DNA of 64,000 bases. Origin: Alviniconcha marisindica. Lineage: Eukaryota; Mollusca; Gastropoda; Provannidae. Of the stretch, positions 60,301 through 64,000 are shown piece by piece (positions within the stretch are counted from its first letter, which is position 1; the number at the start of each line of letters is the position of its first letter). The notes below the pieces were generated by a model. That model was not told where the DNA came from. It was given only the letters and a program-made list of their open reading frames with translations, and made no database searches. The stretch spans positions 434,001 through 498,000 of the forward strand of contig JABMCL010002924.1 of NCBI GenBank assembly GCA_018857735.1. The letters are read 5' to 3'. Position numbers and translations under genes: made by a program.

Positions 60301-60810
60301 TGTAAATTCGACGCTGAGTCCATTGTTGTGACAAAAGCACGTTGACACCGCTGATCTGTAAAAAGCTCGATGGTTCCGCTTTGTCTACAGAGTATGCTGA
60401 ACTAATTGATCCACAAAAAGCGTGTCTATCCCATTGATCTACAACAGGCACGTCTAACCTATCGATCTACAGAAAGCACGTGCATCGACAAGGAGGAAAT
60501 GAAACGCGGGGTTTGTTGGTCCGTTTCGTCATCAGCTGGCTGCGGTATCAGCTACTGCAGTGTTTCAGCTGGGCTGAAAGGAAGGCACACCCGGACCACT
60601 AATGGAAACTGTATCATGCCCGTTCAACCACTGTCTGTGAAAACGCTTCGACTCTACGATTCGGTCGGTTTGTCCGTGAGAGTTGTTTGAGGTCACGATA
60701 GGTGCTAGACCATCAAAACAGAATAGGGCCCAGACTGCCTGAGCAAAGTCAACAAACAAAGGAGTTAATTGGCACTCGTCACACAGGCACACCGAAGACC
60801 AGAGTCACCT

Positions 60811-60922
60811 ACGGTAACTCTCACCTGGCGTGTGAGTAAATACAAGGTACATAAACTCTGCTACCTCTGATGGAGTTTATGTAACTTGTATTTACTCGCA
60901 TGCCAGGTGAGAGTTACCATCG
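60811..60922. repeat. Compact inverted repeat, 49-bp arms, short loop
   Basis: The left arm at 60811-60859 (ACGGTAACTCTCACCTGGCG ... TACATAAACTCT) is the reverse complement of the right arm at about 60873-60922, with about five mismatches around a loop of about 12 bases (CTACCTCTGATG region). A transcript from either strand would fold into a strong hairpin. Confidence 0.88.
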
Positions 60923-61440
60923 CCCTACCGTTTGCAAATCACAATTTCTTATGAAACAGTGTTATATCCGCACCACTGTAACAATAGAACAAAATGTTAT
61001 GGCATTTTTGAAAAAATATTCTCATGCGCAGTAACATCCAGTTAGGATGCGTCAAAATGCACGTGGTAGGACTCGCAGCATGTAGTCCTGTTAGTCTACA
61101 TGTAAAAAATAATAATAATAATAAAAAAATCCACACACTCAAACTCCTATTATATAATCAGTCTATGTCTGCAGAAAAACTGCAGAAGGTAAGTCACATA
61201 GCTTGTACCAGTCTTGGTAGGCAACAGAACTGCACACACTCACACTCATGCCATAATAGTCTAGGTCTGTGTGAGAACTGCGGAAGCTGAGACGCCAGCA
61301 TGGACCAGGCTAGGTTTACCGCAGAACTGCACACGCTAAGACTCCTAGCACGCACCAGTGTAGGTGTAAGCTAAAGAACTACACACACTAAAGCACAATA
61401 CACAATTTTTGTGTGTCTTGAGACAAATTTGCCTTAGACA

Positions 61441-61600
61441 GGATAGTACAAACAGTAGTTACATCACATCAACAATCAGTAGTTACATCACAACAACAGT
61501 CAGTAGTTACATCACATCAACAATCAGCAATAATCTAACATTTTATTGATTTCTCTTAATAGTAGCCCTTCTTGAGGCCCTTCACACTCCCTCCCCTGTC
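61441..61600 (+). repeat. Higher-order block preceding the 52-bp satellite, copy 1
   Basis: CAGTAGTTACATCACA repeats, then TAACATTTTATTGATTTCTC through CACTCCCTCCCCTGTC. Nearly the same block recurs at about 63165-63307, 1707 bp downstream. Confidence 0.85.
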
Positions 61601-63160
61601 CTCGTTGCGTGTACCAGTCTAGGTGTAAACTACAGAACTACACACACTAAGGTTCGTTGCATGTACCAGTTTAGGTGTAAACTACAGAACTACACGCACT
61701 AAGGTTCGTTGCATGTACCAGTTTAGGTGTAAACTACAGAACTACACACACTAAGGTTCGTTGCATGTACCAGTCCAGGTGTAAACTACAGAACTACACA
61801 CACTAAGGTTCGTTGCATGTACCAGTCTAGGTGTAAACTACAGAACTACACGCACTAAGATTTGTAGCATGTACCAGTCCAGGTGTAAACTACATAACTA
61901 CACACACTAAGGTTCGTTGCATGTACCAGTCTAGGTGTAAACTACAGAACTACACACACTAAGGTTCGTTGCATGTACCAGTCTAGGTGTAAACTACAGA
62001 ACTACACGCACTAAGGTTCGTAGCATGTACCAGTCTAGGTGTAAACTACAGAACTACACGCACTAAGGTTCGTAGCCTGTACCAGTCTAGGTGTAAACTA
62101 CAGAACTACACGCACTAAGGTTCGTTGCATGTACCAGTCTAGGTGTAAACTACAGAACTACACGCACTAAGGTTCGTTGCATGTACCAGTCCAGGTGTAA
62201 ACTACAGAACTACACGCACTAAGGTTCGTTGCATGTACCAGTCTAGGTGTAAACTACAGAACTACACGCACTAAGATTCGTAGCATGTACCAGTCTAGGT
62301 GTAAACTACAGAACTACACACACTAAGGTTCGTTGCGTGTACCAGTTTAGGTGTAAACTACAGAACTACACGCACTAAGATTCGTAGCATGTACCAGTTT
62401 AGGTGTAAACTACAGAACTACACCTAAGGTTCGTTGCATGTACCAGTTAGGTGTAAACTACAGAACTACACCACTAAGTTGTGCATGTACCAGTCCAGGT
62501 GTAAATACAGAACTCACACACAAGGTCGTTGCATGTACCAGTTAGGTGTAAACTACAGAACTAACACACTAAGGTTCGTTGCATGTACCGTTAGGTGTAA
62601 ACTACAGAACTACACACACTAAGGTTCGTTGCATTACCAGTCAGGTGTAAACTACAGAACTAAACACTAAGGTTCGTTGCATGTACCGTAGGTGTAAACT
62701 ACAGAACTAACACACTAAGGTTCGTCGCATTTACCAGTCCAGGTGTAAACTACAGAACTTATACACTAAGGTTCGTGATGTACCAGTCCAGGTGTAAACT
62801 TATTGTTCGTCGCATCACCAGTCCAGGTGTAAACTACAGAACTTCATACACTAAGGTTCGTTGTATGTACCAGTCCAGGTGTAAACTACAGAACTATACA
62901 CACTAGTTCGTGCATACCAGTCCAGGTGTAAACTACAGAACTAACCTAAGGTTCGTTGATGTACCAGTCTAGGTGTAAACTACAGAACACACACTAAGTT
63001 GTGCATGTACCAGTCAGGTGTAAACTACAGAACTACACACACTAAGGTTCCTAGCATGTACCAGTCTAGGTGTAACTACAGAACTACACACACTAAGGTC
63101 GTGCATGTACCAATTTAGTGTGTAACTACAGAACACACATTCACTAAGCGGATGTACAAA
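61601..63160 (+). repeat. 52-bp satellite array, first part
   Basis: The unit is GGTTCGTTGCATGTACCAGT plus a stretch through TAGGTGTAAACTACAGAACT and ACACGCACTAA, 52 bp. Units up to about 62400 are regular, with substitution variants (GTTGC/GTAGC, ACACAC/ACACGC, TCTAGG/TCCAGG/TTTAGG). Units at about 62420-63160 carry many one- to few-base deletions. Confidence 0.95.
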
Positions 63161-63307
63161 CAGGGGTTTCATCACACAACAATCAGTAGTTACATCACAA
63201 CAACAGTCAGTAGTTACATCACATCAACAATCAGCAATAATCTAACATTTTATTGATTTCTCTTAATAGTAGCCCTTCTTGAGGCCCTTCACACTCCCTC
63301 CCCTGTC
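63161..63307 (+). repeat. Higher-order block preceding the 52-bp satellite, copy 2
   Basis: Second copy of the 61441-61600 block, nearly identical in the TAACATTTTATTGATTTCTC part and shortened at its left edge. Confidence 0.85.
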
Positions 63308-64000
63308 CTCGTTGCGTGTACCAGTCTAGGTGTAAACTACAGAACTACACACACTAAGGTTCGTTGCATGTACCAGTTTAGGTGTAAACTACAGAACTAC
63401 ACGCACTAAGGTTCGTTGCATGTACCAGTTTAGGTGTAAACTACAGAACTACACACACTAAGGTTCGTTGCATGTACCAGTCTAGGTGTAAACTACAGAA
63501 CTACACACACTAAGGTTCGTTGCATGTACCAGTCTAGGTGTAAACTACAGAACTACACGCACTAAGATTTGTAGCATGTACCAGTCCAGGTGTAAACTAC
63601 AGAACTACACACACTAAGGTTCGTTGCATGTACCAGTCTAGGTGTAAACTACAGAACTACACACACTAAGGTTCGTTGCATGTACCAGTCTAGGTGTAAA
63701 CTACAGAACTACACGCACTAAGGTTCGTAGCATGTACCAGTCTAGGTGTAAACTACAGAACTACACGCACTAAGGTTCGTAGCCTGTACCAGTCTAGGTG
63801 TAAACTACAGAACTACACGCACTAAGGTTCGTTGCATGTACCAGTCTAGGTGTAAACTACAGAACTACACGCACTAAGGTTCGTTGCATGTACCAGTCTA
63901 GGTGTAAACTACAGAACTACACGCACTAAGGTTCGTTGCATGTACCAGTCTAGGTGTAAACTACAGAACTACACGCACTAAGATTCGTAGCATGTACCAG
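63308..64000 (+). repeat. 52-bp satellite array, second part, runs off the window
   Basis: Repeats the same order of variant units as 61601 onward, including the single GTAGCCTG unit, with very few differences. The array is cut by the window end. Confidence 0.95.

Noticed and set aside
61601..64000. Regular direct repeats resembling a CRISPR array
   Set aside because: The 52-bp units are contiguous with no unique spacers, and the window is animal DNA.

Overview
This is a stretch of animal (metazoan) nuclear genome. It holds one recognisable protein-coding gene with GT-AG introns, in a background of AT-leaning noncoding DNA dense in microsatellites, minisatellites, SINEs and decayed LINEs. 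The repeat style (tRNA-headed SINEs, LINE remnants with GT-rich 3' ends, a short dispersed GTTTTACGCCCAGTCAACC motif, many poly-G runs) suggests a mollusc, perhaps a marine gastropod. That is inference; nothing here fixes the species.

The gene is ceramide glucosyltransferase (UGCG), on the minus strand. I could splice nine coding exons by eye from the start codon at 36273 down to the stop at 13087. All eight junctions have GT-AG ends and compatible phase, giving an intact protein of 404 residues that carries the expected catalytic residues. Intron 1 is 8.9 kb and intron 8 is 7.1 kb; both are filled with simple repeats and old dispersed repeats. Two upstream ATGs in the other two frames overlap the start region.

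Layout: 1-500 is a foldback element flanked by a 14-bp direct repeat. 500-5030 has no recognisable gene and is T/G-rich on the plus strand. 5030-13086 is the 3' flank, and probably long 3' UTR, of UGCG, with a SINE and a degenerate repeat block. 13087-36273 is UGCG. 36274-38500 is its promoter side. 38500-64000 is a repeat-rich region: three L2/CR1-like LINE remnants, all on the plus strand, several copies of one tRNA-derived SINE, very long GT/GA/AT microsatellites, and at least seven unrelated minisatellite families. The window ends inside a satellite of about 52 bp that shows a 1.7-kb higher-order duplication and an indel-ridden middle part that looks like uncorrected sequence.

I found no operon, defence system, CRISPR array or gene cluster. 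The most interesting material is in the repeats: the foldback family with its 14-bp flanking repeat, a compact 49-bp-arm hairpin at 60811, the LINE-linked origin of some GT tracts, and the satellite duplication that may be an assembly artefact.
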